20,875 nt of DNA from assembly GCA_002369055.1 (NCBI GenBank), contig DFEL01000058.1:1-20875 (forward strand), given 5' to 3'. The notes below the pieces were generated by a model. The model saw nothing but the letters and a program-made list of their open reading frames with translations, searched no databases and was not told the origin of the DNA. Within the stretch, counting starts at the first letter, position 1. The number at the start of each line of letters is the position of its first letter. Of the stretch, positions 1 through 8,262 are shown in pieces. A program made the position numbers and the translations under genes. Origin of the DNA: Cyanobacteria bacterium UBA3803. Its GTDB lineage: Bacteria > Cyanobacteriota > Vampirovibrionia > Gastranaerophilales > Gastranaerophilaceae.

Positions 1-808
1 TTTGTTGAAGAATTTGTTGTTTGATGTAATTTGATGATTCTGCGGCAATATCAGCGTCTTTAATCAATGAACTTGCAGATGTTAAGTTTGTTGCCATAAC
101 TTGTGCTGATTCCATTGCTGATGAAATTGCTGCTTGCTTACCACCAATTGCTGTCATTGCATTTGTAATTTTTGCAATTGCACCATCAACTGAACTTAAA
201 TAAGTTCTTGCAGCACTATCTGTCCAGTTATCAGGTACATTTGCAATGTTCAAACCTTGAGTATCTGTTGTTGATTTTTGGAATACTTCCGGTCCTAATA
301 AGATAGTTGAATAATTTTCTGCACCCACAGCAGTTGGTGAAGCCTCGATACCAACTTGCAATGTTATACCGCCTGCTGTTGCAATATCACCATTAAGGAG
401 TTTTCTACCGTTAAATTCTGCTGAATTTGCTACACGGTTGATTTCTGTTAATCTTGAGTTAATTTCAGTTTTAATTGCACCAATTGCATCTGAACCATAA
501 GTTCCGTTTGCTGCTTGTTCGGTCAAATCTCTGATACGTTGAAGGTTGTCATTAATAACACCCATAACTCCTTCCATTGTATCTAATAATGAAGAACCCA
601 TTTGAGCATTATCTTGTGCTACTTTTAATGAGCTTACTTTGTAATCTAATTTATTTGCTACTGCCATACCTGCTGCATCATCTTTTGATGAGTTAATTTT
701 CAAACCTGTTGACATACGTTGCATCGCAGTATTCATCGCATTTGTTGCTTTACTCAATGAAGCTTGTGCTGTTAGTGATGGGATGTTTGTGTTTACTGTA
801 ATTGCCAT
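1..808 (-). CDS. fliC: Flagellin (3' end cut by window edge)
   Basis: Encodes the flagellar filament subunit. The protein starts MAITVNTNIPSLTAQ and shows the flagellin N-terminal D0/D1 signature (MSTGLKINSSKDDAAGMAV, then the QDNAQMGSSLLDTMEG heptad region). It ends at the window edge within the conserved C-terminal helix (IKDADIAAESSNYIKQQIL). About 269 codons are present and roughly 20 to 25 residues should be missing, giving a short flagellin of about 290 residues with only a small variable D2 region. Start: GAAAGGA lies just upstream of ATG at 806-808. A sigma-28-like promoter lies about 70 bases upstream, as expected for a late flagellar gene. Identity as flagellin is very secure; the exact paralogue name is not. 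Confidence 0.95.
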   Translation of the reverse strand, partial: MAITVNTNIPSLTAQASLSKATNAMNTAMQRMSTGLKINSSKDDAAGMAVANKLDYKVSSLKVAQDNAQMGSSLLDTMEGVMGVINDNLQRIRDLTEQAANGTYGSDAIGAIKTEINSRLTEINRVANSAEFNGRKLLNGDIATAGGITLQVGIEASPTAVGAENYSTILLGPEVFQKSTTDTQGLNIANVPDNWTDSAARTYLSSVDGAIAKITNAMTAIGGKQAAISSAMESAQVMATNLTSASSLIKDADIAAESSNYIKQQILQQ

Positions 809-837
809 AATTCTGATTCCTTTCAATTAATACCTGT

Positions 838-855
838 GTATATATCCTTATATAC
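838..855. promoter_or_regulatory. Inverted repeat in flagellin leader
   Basis: GTATAT (838-843) and ATATAC (850-855) form a perfect 6-bp inverted repeat around ATCCTT in the predicted untranslated leader, about 30 bases before the start codon. It could be an RNA hairpin or an operator. The arms are AU-rich, so stability is modest. Confidence 0.35.
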
Positions 856-879
856 CGTTGTGTTTTTCTTACATACCTA

Positions 880-906
880 GTATCGTATATTTCAAGCAAT
901 TACTTA
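880..906 (-). promoter_or_regulatory. Sigma-28-like promoter of flagellin
   Basis: On the minus strand TAAGTAAT (899-906) is followed by exactly 11 bases and TACGATAC (880-887). The FliA consensus is TAAAGTTT-N11-GCCGATAA, so the TAA and CGATA cores and the spacing are kept, although the -35 is imperfect. Transcription would start near 873, giving a leader of about 65 bases. Confidence 0.6.
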
Positions 907-912
907 ATATTT

Positions 913-945
913 CTTTAGTTTGAATTTTCTCATACTTTAGTTTGA
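913..945. repeat. Two phased 11-bp direct repeats upstream of flagellin
   Basis: CTTTAGTTTGA occurs at 913-923 and again at 935-945, start to start 22 bp (two helical turns). They lie directly upstream of the sigma-28-like -35 element, a natural place for a dimeric or tandem regulator. No other copy was noticed in the window. Confidence 0.5.
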
Positions 946-1008
946 GATTTTAAAAATATTAAAAAATAAACATGCTAATAAAAAGCGTGCTTATTTTCTT
1001 TTAAAAAT

Positions 1009-1044
1009 AAAAGACCTCCTGTTGAGAACAACAGGAGGTCTTTT
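1009..1044 (-). terminator. Intrinsic terminator after hppA
   Basis: AAAAGACCTCCTGTTG (1009-1024) pairs perfectly with CAACAGGAGGTCTTTT (1029-1044) around an AGAA loop. On the minus strand it is followed by a T-rich run (complement of 999-1008), 20 bases past the hppA stop. It separates hppA from the flagellin promoter. Confidence 0.9.
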
Positions 1045-1063
1045 TATAAAAACTAATTAATTA

Positions 1064-3478
1064 TTAGTCTTTTTTAGTTGGAATAGTCATTGCGTAGAAG
1101 GTTCTCCATACAAATACCAACGCTACTACCAAGAATACAACACCAACAATAGGTGCATATTTTTGGAATGACGGATTAATAGCAATTTCCATTGCCAATA
1201 AACCAAATAGAGTTGTAAATTTGATGATTGGATTCATAGCAACTGAAGAAGTATCTTTGAATGGGTCGCCTACTGTATCACCAACAACTGTTGCGTCATG
1301 TAAAGGTGTTCCCTTTTCAGCCAAATCAACTTCAACTATTTTCTTAGCATTATCCCAGCATCCGCCTGCGTTAGCCATAAATACAGCTTGGAATAAACCA
1401 AATACTGCAATTGCAATTAAGTAACTTACGAAGAATGATACAGGATGTAAGTTTTCGCATAAAGGAGCTGATAAGAATGCGAATGCCAAAGCGAATGAGA
1501 ACAATGCAATAAAGATGTTCCACATACCTTTTTGTGCATATTGAGTACAAATCTTAACAACTTCTTTTGAATTTGAAATGTTAGCTGATTGTTCTTCAGA
1601 ATCCAATTTAATGTGTTTTCTGATGTATTCAACTGCAGAATATGCACCTGTTGTAACAGCTTGCATAGATGCACCTGAGAACCAGTAAATTACAGCACCA
1701 CCGGCAATAAAACCAAGTAATGTGTATGGATTTAACATATTCAAAATCATTTCAGGTTCAATACCTAAAACATTTTGGATAACTAATATTAAAGAGAAAA
1801 TCATAGTTGTAGCACCAACTACTGCAGTACCGATTAATACCGGCTTAGAAGTAGCTTTGAATGTGTTACCTGCACCGTCATTTTCTTCTAAGTATTTTTT
1901 AGCGTTTTCAAAATCAGGTTTAAAACCGTATTGTTTTTCGATTTCTTCACCAACATTTGGAATAGACTCAATTAATGATAATTCATAAACTGATTGAGCA
2001 TTATCAGTTACAGGACCATAAGAGTCAACGGCAATTGTAACAGGACCCATACCCAAGAAACCGAATGCTACTAAACCAAAAGCAAATACTGACGGATAAA
2101 CCATAGTTCCTTCTGGAATAAATAAACTAGCGGCATAAGCCAAGCCCATTAACATTACAATAACTGCACCAATCCAGAAACCTGAGAAGTTACCTGAAAC
2201 GATACCTGAAAGAATTGTTAATGAAGATCCGCCTTCACGAGAAGCAGTTACAACTTCTTTTGTGTGAACCGCTTGAGGCGAAGTGAATTTTTTAGTTGCT
2301 TCCGGAATTAATGCTGCACCAACAGTACCACAAGAGATAATTGTTGATAAGATTAACCATAAATTACCGCCCATTGGAGCCAATAACCAGTAACTTACTC
2401 CGTAAGTCATGACAATAGAAAGGATTGATGTAACCCAAACTAAATTTGTCAAAGGTTGTTCGAAATCGAACTTTTTGACGTTAGCAGCATATACATTTGT
2501 AAATAAACCGTTAACCCAGTATGCAACGATTGATGTAACAATCATTAAGAATCTCATTGTGAAAATCCAAGCCAATAATTGACATTGGTTAACATCACCT
2601 TGAACTGCCAATAAAATAAATGAAACAAGAGCAACACCTGTTACACCATAAGTTTCAAAACCGTCAGCAGTAGGTCCGATAGAATCGCCTGCGTTATCAC
2701 CTGTACAGTCAGCGATTACACCAGGGTTTCTAGGGTCGTCTTCTTTAATACCAAATTGAATTTTCATTAAGTCAGAACCAATGTCTGCAATTTTTGTAAA
2801 GATACCACCTGCTACACGTAATGCAGAAGCACCTAAAGATTCACCGATTGCAAAACCGATAAAGCAAGCACCTGCAATGTTACCCGGAACAAATAATAAA
2901 ATTACCAACATCAAAATCAATTCGATTGATACAAGTACAACACCGATTGACATACCTGCTTTTAAAGGCAAGTTCAAAATGTTCAACGGATTACCCTTTA
3001 ATGCAGTAAATGCAGTTCTTGAGTTAGCAAGTGTATTCATTCTAATACCGAACCATGCTACTGCATAAGAACCTAAAATACCAATAACAGAAAAGGCCAA
3101 AATAATCAGAACACCTGTCCAGCCCATTTTAGCCAATCCACCAAAGTAAAATGCAATACATAAACCGATTAGAATTTCTAATGCGATTAAGAATTTACCT
3201 TGTTGAACAAGGTATGTTTTACAAGTTTCAAAAATTGTGTTACCAACAGCAGCCATGCAATCATGAACTTCATTTTTCTTAACTTGTAAAAATGCGATAA
3301 GTCCAAAAATCAAGCCCAAAACAGAAACTCCAAGACCCCACAATAACAATGTGTATCCTAAAGGATAATGTTTTGCGATTTCAGGAACCACCAAATCTGC
3401 TTCACTCGCAAATGCAGGAGCAGACATCAACATTGCTAGCAACATAGCCGACAATGCCATTCCAGTTCTTTTTTTCAT
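1064..3478 (-). CDS. hppA: Membrane-bound ion-pumping pyrophosphatase
   Basis: Integral membrane enzyme that hydrolyses pyrophosphate and pumps ions out of the cytoplasm. At 804 residues it is longer than many bacterial members. Family motifs present: DDPRNPGVIAD (about 247-257), the Asp cluster at D257/D261/D265/D272, DSYGPVTDNAQ (485-495), GGCWDNAKK, and near the C-terminus VVGDTVGDPFKDTSS. GNTFKATSK (537-545) has Lys541 where K+-dependent enzymes have Ala, indicating a K+-independent, probably H+-pumping enzyme. Ser265-266/Gly-Pro-Thr in place of the usual CAGMAAD recalls the divergent Na+-regulated H+-pump group; that assignment is inference. The first 25 residues look like a cleavable signal or first membrane helix. 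Strong site GAAGGAG precedes the ATG. Monocistronic. Confidence 0.96.
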   Translation of the reverse strand: MKKRTGMALSAMLLAMLMSAPAFASEADLVVPEIAKHYPLGYTLLLWGLGVSVLGLIFGLIAFLQVKKNEVHDCMAAVGNTIFETCKTYLVQQGKFLIALEILIGLCIAFYFGGLAKMGWTGVLIILAFSVIGILGSYAVAWFGIRMNTLANSRTAFTALKGNPLNILNLPLKAGMSIGVVLVSIELILMLVILLFVPGNIAGACFIGFAIGESLGASALRVAGGIFTKIADIGSDLMKIQFGIKEDDPRNPGVIADCTGDNAGDSIGPTADGFETYGVTGVALVSFILLAVQGDVNQCQLLAWIFTMRFLMIVTSIVAYWVNGLFTNVYAANVKKFDFEQPLTNLVWVTSILSIVMTYGVSYWLLAPMGGNLWLILSTIISCGTVGAALIPEATKKFTSPQAVHTKEVVTASREGGSSLTILSGIVSGNFSGFWIGAVIVMLMGLAYAASLFIPEGTMVYPSVFAFGLVAFGFLGMGPVTIAVDSYGPVTDNAQSVYELSLIESIPNVGEEIEKQYGFKPDFENAKKYLEENDGAGNTFKATSKPVLIGTAVVGATTMIFSLILVIQNVLGIEPEMILNMLNPYTLLGFIAGGAVIYWFSGASMQAVTTGAYSAVEYIRKHIKLDSEEQSANISNSKEVVKICTQYAQKGMWNIFIALFSFALAFAFLSAPLCENLHPVSFFVSYLIAIAVFGLFQAVFMANAGGCWDNAKKIVEVDLAEKGTPLHDATVVGDTVGDPFKDTSSVAMNPIIKFTTLFGLLAMEIAINPSFQKYAPIVGVVFLVVALVFVWRTFYAMTIPTKKD

Positions 3479-3591
3479 TTTTTCTCCTTCTTCACTAAAA
3501 AAAGTAAAAACTATTAATATCCAAAATTATTTTCACATAAATATTTTTTTTTGCAACATTGTAAATAAAATTTCATATAAAAGTCGTATTG

Positions 3592-3627
3592 TTGGAAATT
3601 AGTGTAAATAGTACATTATAAACTATT
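3592..3627 (+). promoter_or_regulatory. Possible promoter with flanking inverted repeat
   Basis: TTGGAA (3592-3597) is followed after 16 bases by CATTAT (3614-3619). The -10 area lies inside an inverted repeat, AATAGT (3607-3612) and ACTATT (3622-3627), which could be an operator. Both hexamers are weak matches, so this is tentative. Confidence 0.3.
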
Positions 3628-3676
3628 GTAAATATTTAAACATGCTAATAACAAAAAAAATTTTTAGGGGTATTAT

Positions 3677-3697
3677 ATGAATACAATTTACAAATAA
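3677..3697 (+). other. Six-codon mini-ORF with the best ribosome site
   Basis: ATG at 3677 opens a six-codon frame (MNTIYK, stop TAA at 3695-3697). It has AGGGG 6 bases upstream, the strongest ribosome site in this leader. It is in the same frame as the downstream HNH gene, whose ATG lies 12 bases past the stop. It could couple or limit translation of that gene, or be accidental. Confidence 0.3.
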
Positions 3698-3709
3698 GAG
3701 TGTGTTTAT

Positions 3710-4879
3710 ATGATATTGAGAAACATTGATGTTCAAAATGTAGCAGTACAACAAGCAAAACAAACTAATGTTACAAAAGAAGTTGCCAATCAACAAGTGC
3801 AACCTGAGTTAAAAGCAGAAGATAACAAAAAAGGTTCTCTAGCACTTTCCAGCTACTTTAGAGGCGGGCAAATGGTACACTTTGCAGGACATCCTTGTTC
3901 AAAATCAGATTTTAAAGTAAAAAAAGAAGAAGGTATACCTTGTGCTTGTTGCGGTCGTATGATGATGACAAATAAAGGTGTACAAAACTTTGAAAATAAA
4001 GCAGTTGGTGCAAAAGGTGAAGATTTACAAAATCTGTTGACAGCAAACATGGAATACTTTAGAGGAACAGAAAAAGCTGTCGTAAACTTTATGTTAAAGA
4101 CATCAAAAGCAAATCCTGATTTAACAATGAAGGGTATAATGACTCAGTATTCTCCAAGTGCAAAAGTATTATTGGAGGATGAACAAAAGTTGGTATTAAG
4201 TGAAGTTTCGCAAAAAGCATCCGTGTTAGGAAAAGATAATCCTGTTGAAAAATGTGTACAAAAAGCATTAAAAGATATCAAACACAGTACTGATGCACAT
4301 CACTTTGAAAGAAAACCTTTCTTAAAAAATTTGGTTGAAGTTACAAATACATTAAAAGATAAAGAATTAGCGGGTCAAATTTTAGACAGTGCTGTAAAAT
4401 TGCCTATGTCAAAAAATTCCATAGAAGCATTTATCGTTAAATATGGACACGGAACAAAGGAAGATAAAGATATTGCTCACAGATTAGCACAAACAGCAAT
4501 TTCAACTGCGGAACATATCCATCCTGACACACTTGGAGGCCCTGACCACACTGCAAACTACGTTGCTGAATGCGGTGATTGTAACAGCAAACGTGGTCAC
4601 ATGCCGCTTGAAGAATGGATGGAAAACTTCCCGAACATGCCAAGAAGTGTTCAAAGAAACATTGACGAGGTTACGGAAAGAATTATCAATGGAAACTTAG
4701 GCGGCAGATATGATGATTATCCGTTAGATATTCAAGCAACAATGAATAGAGAAACAGGCGGTATAATAAAACTTGAAGTAAAAAATCCTGAAGAAATTGA
4801 TAAGGCAAGGGAAGAAAGAGGGTTGCCAAAACCAACAACTCCGCAATACCCTAATAAGCCTCAATCGCAACCATCTTAA
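3710..4879 (+). CDS. HNH-type zinc-finger nuclease-like protein, copy 1
   Basis: 389 residues. Two CxxC pairs (C78/C81 and C288/C291) could bind one structural zinc. The second pair sits in an HNH-like core: E268-H269-I-H271-P, then N283, then CGDCNSKRGH. In classical HNH (McrA-type) proteins the two CxxC pairs are about 40-60 residues apart; here about 200 mostly helical residues separate them. The short C-terminal tail is Pro-rich. No signal peptide or membrane segment is visible. The gene downstream is a full-length paralogue sharing the CSxSxFRVK, CxCCGR, AEHIHP, EEWM and NPEEIDKAREERGL blocks. Nuclease activity is inferred from fold signatures; substrate and role are unknown. The start is the first in-frame ATG after a stop, with only a weak ribosome site. 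Confidence 0.8.
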   Translation: MILRNIDVQNVAVQQAKQTNVTKEVANQQVQPELKAEDNKKGSLALSSYFRGGQMVHFAGHPCSKSDFKVKKEEGIPCACCGRMMMTNKGVQNFENKAVGAKGEDLQNLLTANMEYFRGTEKAVVNFMLKTSKANPDLTMKGIMTQYSPSAKVLLEDEQKLVLSEVSQKASVLGKDNPVEKCVQKALKDIKHSTDAHHFERKPFLKNLVEVTNTLKDKELAGQILDSAVKLPMSKNSIEAFIVKYGHGTKEDKDIAHRLAQTAISTAEHIHPDTLGGPDHTANYVAECGDCNSKRGHMPLEEWMENFPNMPRSVQRNIDEVTERIINGNLGGRYDDYPLDIQATMNRETGGIIKLEVKNPEEIDKAREERGLPKPTTPQYPNKPQSQPS

Positions 4880-4906
4880 AAAGATTGAAATAAAAGTTAA
4901 TATTTA

Positions 4907-4934
4907 TTGAAAAATTTAATGTAGCATATATAAT
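4907..4934 (+). promoter_or_regulatory. Sigma-70-type promoter of HNH copy 2
   Basis: TTGAAA (4907-4912), 16-base spacer, TATAAT (4929-4934), predicting a start near 4941 and a leader of about 80 bases. AAGGTCTC occurs twice in that leader, the second copy supplying the AAGG ribosome site ahead of the ATG at 5024. Confidence 0.6.
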
Positions 4935-5023
4935 AAGAATATAAATAAAAGGTCTCTTATAAAATAATATATAAAAGATAAACACGAAAATTTAGGTAGG
5001 ATAAAAAGGTAAGGTCTCAAACA

Positions 5024-6343
5024 ATGCACGTACAAAGAATTTTTGCAGCTACACCGTTAGCAATGATGGCAACATCCCAAAAATCAAAAGAACAAAATCA
5101 AGAATTAACAAAAAACGTAACAAATCCAATCGAAGCAAATTCATCAAGAGCATCACAAATTGCCAGAAATTATTTCTTTGGTTCTCAAATGGTAAATCCT
5201 GCATTCACAGGTTTTCCTTGCTCAACTTCTAACTTCAGAGTTAAAGAATTAGAAGATATGCCTTGTACTTGTTGCGGTCGTCCAATGATGACAAACAAAC
5301 AAGTTGATGAATTCACAATGAAAGCAGGTAATGCAGCAGGTGCTGAACTAAACCAAATCTTAGATGATAATATGAACTATTTTAGAGCAGAAGAAAAAGC
5401 AATAGTACATTTTATCCAAAAACAATTAAAAGATATGCCTGATGCAACATTAACAACAGCAGTAAAAAGAAAAGGTGCTGATGCTGCTCAAATATTGAAA
5501 GATGAACAAATTGATGTAATCAAAAGAACAAGTGAAAAATCTAAAGAACTTTTAGGTGAAGGAAATCCTGTTCAAAATGCTTGTGAAAGAGAATTAAAAA
5601 CAACATTTGCAGTTGCAGCAGACAGAAAAAAACCAAAATCAACAGGTAACTTTAACAGAACAAACTTTTTAACAGGTTTGGTTGATTTAGAACATAAAAA
5701 AGGTATTCAACACGAACAAATGCACAAGATTTTAGATGTAGCGGTTCAATTACCTGAATCTGAAAAAATCATCAGCAAAATGATTACAACTTATGGATAC
5801 GGAAGCAGCGATGAAAAATTTGCTCACAGATTAATTCAAAAGGCAGTTGTAACAGCAGAACATATTCATCCAAAATCAAAAGGCGGCCCTAACGCAACTG
5901 ATAATTATATGGGTGAATGTCAAGAATGTAATGGTTCAAGAGGCAATATGTCTTACGAAGAATGGATGAAAAGATATCCAAACATGCCTGATAACATTCA
6001 AGTTCATGCTGACGCAGTAACTGAAGAAATCATTAAAGGTAAAATCGGTGGAAACTATGACGATTATCCTGTTGATTTGAAAGATGCAGTATATAAAGAA
6101 ACTGAAGGTAAAGTTGTATTAACGGTAAAAAATCCTGAAGAAATAGATAAAGCAAGAGAAGAAAGAGGTTTAACAAAACCAACAGCAGATGCAAAAGAAA
6201 AAGCAAATGCATCAGGTGCATATCAAGGTTCTTATCATGGTATTCCTGAAAATCAAAAAGCAGGTAAAAAACATCACCATATCGTAAGATTTCCTGAACC
6301 TGCACAAACTAAAGAAGCAAAAGAAGATGAAAAAGCAGCTTAG
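5024..6343 (+). CDS. HNH-type zinc-finger nuclease-like protein, copy 2
   Basis: 439 residues, paralogue of the preceding gene across its whole length. Candidate zinc ligands are C81/C84 and C299/C302, with about 215 residues between the pairs. The HNH-like core is E279-H280-I-H282-P, N294, CQECNGSRGN; the last His of copy 1 is Asn here. The C-terminus is about 50 residues longer, Lys/Ala-rich with a KKHHH cluster, and diverges from copy 1. It has its own sigma-70-type promoter, so the two copies can be controlled separately. A strong two-way terminator follows. Tandem duplication with diverging termini suggests a locally expanding family. Function is not known to me; nuclease-like is inferred from the motif only. 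Confidence 0.8.
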   Translation: MHVQRIFAATPLAMMATSQKSKEQNQELTKNVTNPIEANSSRASQIARNYFFGSQMVNPAFTGFPCSTSNFRVKELEDMPCTCCGRPMMTNKQVDEFTMKAGNAAGAELNQILDDNMNYFRAEEKAIVHFIQKQLKDMPDATLTTAVKRKGADAAQILKDEQIDVIKRTSEKSKELLGEGNPVQNACERELKTTFAVAADRKKPKSTGNFNRTNFLTGLVDLEHKKGIQHEQMHKILDVAVQLPESEKIISKMITTYGYGSSDEKFAHRLIQKAVVTAEHIHPKSKGGPNATDNYMGECQECNGSRGNMSYEEWMKRYPNMPDNIQVHADAVTEEIIKGKIGGNYDDYPVDLKDAVYKETEGKVVLTVKNPEEIDKAREERGLTKPTADAKEKANASGAYQGSYHGIPENQKAGKKHHHIVRFPEPAQTKEAKEDEKAA

Positions 6344-6361
6344 TATTTATTTAGATAATAT

Positions 6362-6401
6362 AAAACAAAAAGGATGACTTTACCGTCATCCTTTTTGTTT
6401 T
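6362..6401. terminator. Bidirectional terminator between convergent genes
   Basis: A 17-bp perfect stem: AAAACAAAAAGGATGAC (6362-6378) pairs with GTCATCCTTTTTGTTTT (6385-6401) around a 6-base loop. A-rich and T-rich ends give a U-tract on both strands. It serves HNH copy 2 (plus) and the coiled-coil gene (minus). Confidence 0.92.
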
Positions 6402-6412
6402 ATATTATTTCA

Positions 6413-7657
6413 TTACGCTTCTGTTTTTGCTTCTTGTTCTTTTTGACCTTTTTTCTTAGATGCGTCTGCTATTTCACTATAAATTTTATCATTTTCACCC
6501 ATTTGTTTTATAGCACCAAAGAAACCTTTTTCTTGTTTTGCAGTACTAAAATCTTTAATTTCAGCCATTTTTGATGTATCAACATACTCTTTACTTACAA
6601 TATTTTCAATACCTTTTGTATTTGCAAAACCAAAACCATATTGAGTTCCTACTTGTTTTACACCACCAACAACATTTTGTGATGAACCGCCAAGTTGTTC
6701 TCCAAGAGAAATAGCAGCATTACCCATTTTATGAGCCATGCCTACATCGCCTTTCTTTCCACCAAATAAACTGCCAATGGCACCGCCTAAAAAACCGCCA
6801 ATAATACCGCCGCCAAACAAACCAATTGTCGCACCGAGAGCAATACCCGCAACACTGGAACCTTTAATAAAACCGGCATTTTTAGCTGCTTTTTTATCAT
6901 TAATATTTGTTGCTTCTGTACCCTGTGTGATTGTAACATCTGCATATTCATTAGCATTTATTGCATCTTTTAATGTAGCTTCTGCTTTTTCTTTTACATC
7001 CATCATTGAATCGCCCAATAATGTTGCTTTTAATGCTGCTGCTTCTTTTATTTTAGCGGCAGATTTTGTTTCTAAGGCTTTCATTTCATTTGCCACATTG
7101 CCTACTTCACCGCTTAAAGTATCTATTTTATCTTGTGATTCTTCAATAACCGCTTCGTCTGCATCATTACCTTTAGCAACTTCTTCGTCTATTACTTTTT
7201 GTTCAGTTTCTATTTCTTCTTGCTTTGCTTCAGCTTCTGCTATTTTCTTATCTGATTCTGCTTGAACCGCATTTAAATCTTCTTTTGTTTTTGCTTGAAT
7301 GTCACCTGCAACAGCAGATAAATCTTCCATTGTTACAATATATTTATCCATTTCTTGTTGAAGTTTTGCCATTTCATCATTTTTTGAAGCACATTTATCC
7401 ATCAATTTTTCAAGAATACCTTTTAAATTTGTTCCGTATTCTTTTGCTGTTTCAACTTCTTGCTGAGCTTCATTTACTTCACTTGCATCCTCTTTTATTT
7501 CGTATGAAACTTGTGCTTCATCACTTTCTTTTGCAGCATTAGCTTCTCTTTCTTCGGCAGCCTTAATATCCTTATCTGAGATACCTTGAACACCGGCTTG
7601 TTTTAGTTCTTTTAATTGTTCAACACTATAATTATTAAAATTAATTCCTGAAACCAT
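6413..7657 (-). CDS. Coiled-coil protein with glycine-zipper segment, sigma-28 controlled
   Basis: About 414 residues from the chosen start (MVSGINFNNYSVEQLKEL). Layout: a short N-terminal region with KQAGVQGISDKDI; a long acidic Ala/Glu/Lys coiled coil (about 60-240); a hydrophobic glycine-zipper stretch (about 265-303, with GGGIIGGFLGG) that could insert into a membrane; and a Lys/Gly/Gln-rich tail. No cleavable signal is seen. Start choice: the frame is open to ATG 7693, but that codon lies upstream of the predicted sigma-28 transcription start, and the AAAGGGA ribosome site is correctly placed for ATG 7657. The FliA-type promoter suggests expression with late flagellar genes, so an exported, surface or motility-linked role is plausible. 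I recognise no named family. Confidence 0.8.
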   Translation of the reverse strand: MVSGINFNNYSVEQLKELKQAGVQGISDKDIKAAEEREANAAKESDEAQVSYEIKEDASEVNEAQQEVETAKEYGTNLKGILEKLMDKCASKNDEMAKLQQEMDKYIVTMEDLSAVAGDIQAKTKEDLNAVQAESDKKIAEAEAKQEEIETEQKVIDEEVAKGNDADEAVIEESQDKIDTLSGEVGNVANEMKALETKSAAKIKEAAALKATLLGDSMMDVKEKAEATLKDAINANEYADVTITQGTEATNINDKKAAKNAGFIKGSSVAGIALGATIGLFGGGIIGGFLGGAIGSLFGGKKGDVGMAHKMGNAAISLGEQLGGSSQNVVGGVKQVGTQYGFGFANTKGIENIVSKEYVDTSKMAEIKDFSTAKQEKGFFGAIKQMGENDKIYSEIADASKKKGQKEQEAKTEA

Positions 7658-7694
7658 ACACATATTCCCTTTATTTTTACTACCTACATGCATG

Positions 7695-7721
7695 TTATCG
7701 GCTAATTTTCATGAAACTTTA
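7695..7721 (-). promoter_or_regulatory. Near-perfect sigma-28 (FliA) promoter
   Basis: On the minus strand TAAAGTTT (7714-7721), exactly 11 bases, GCCGATAA (7695-7702): a full match to the enterobacterial FliA consensus. Predicted start near 7688, driving the coiled-coil gene. Confidence 0.88.
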
Positions 7722-7753
7722 GGATTTTAAGATTTTTATTAAGTTTTATTAAT

Positions 7754-8260
7754 CTAAATTCTTTTTAGAAATGTTAGGAATTTATCGCCGTATTTTTTTT
7801 GTTTTATTAATTCATAATTTGAAAAATCAATATCAGTTGTATGTTCTAGGATAATAATTTTGCAATCGGGTAAAACAGAAAGAGCCTGCTCATAAACTCC
7901 CGCATAATAAGGAGGATCTATATAAATAACATCAAAGTATTCGCTTGGAACTGATTTTAAACTATCTCCTTTTATAAGATTTTGTTTTTCACCTATTTTT
8001 TTATAATTATCTTCTAAAATTTTAAAAACTTTAGTATTTTTTTCTATAGCAGTAACTTTTGAAAAACCTCTTGATAATGCTTCAAGTCCCATAATTCCTG
8101 AACCGGCAAACATATCAAGAAAACTGGCATCTTCAAAATCAATTAACGCTTGTAAAGTATTAAAAACTGCCATTCTAACTTTGGAAAGCGTAGGACGGGT
8201 TATTTTTTCATCAGGTGCTGTTATTTTTTGATTTTTGTATTTTCCTGCTGTTATGTTCAT
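7754..8260 (-). CDS. rsmD: 16S rRNA (guanine-966-N2)-methyltransferase RsmD
   Basis: 168 residues, slightly short but complete. It methylates G966 of 16S rRNA using S-adenosylmethionine during 30S assembly. Motifs: RPTLSKVRMAVFNTL (22-36), SAM-binding motif I DMFAGSGIMGLEALSRG (49-65), acidic E73 after motif II, and catalytic motif IV DPPY (115-118), followed by the C-terminal YGD typical of the family. It begins 2 bases after the xer stop, so the two genes form an operon; the CAGG ribosome site overlaps the end of xer. Confidence 0.95.
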   Translation of the reverse strand: MNITAGKYKNQKITAPDEKITRPTLSKVRMAVFNTLQALIDFEDASFLDMFAGSGIMGLEALSRGFSKVTAIEKNTKVFKILEDNYKKIGEKQNLIKGDSLKSVPSEYFDVIYIDPPYYAGVYEQALSVLPDCKIIILEHTTDIDFSNYELIKQKKYGDKFLTFLKRI

Positions 8261-8262
8261 TT

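Noticed and set aside
967..3651. 15-bp match TAAACATGCTAATAA at 967-981 and 3637-3651
   Set aside because: Short, mostly AT, and placed differently relative to genes; plausible by chance in AT-rich DNA.
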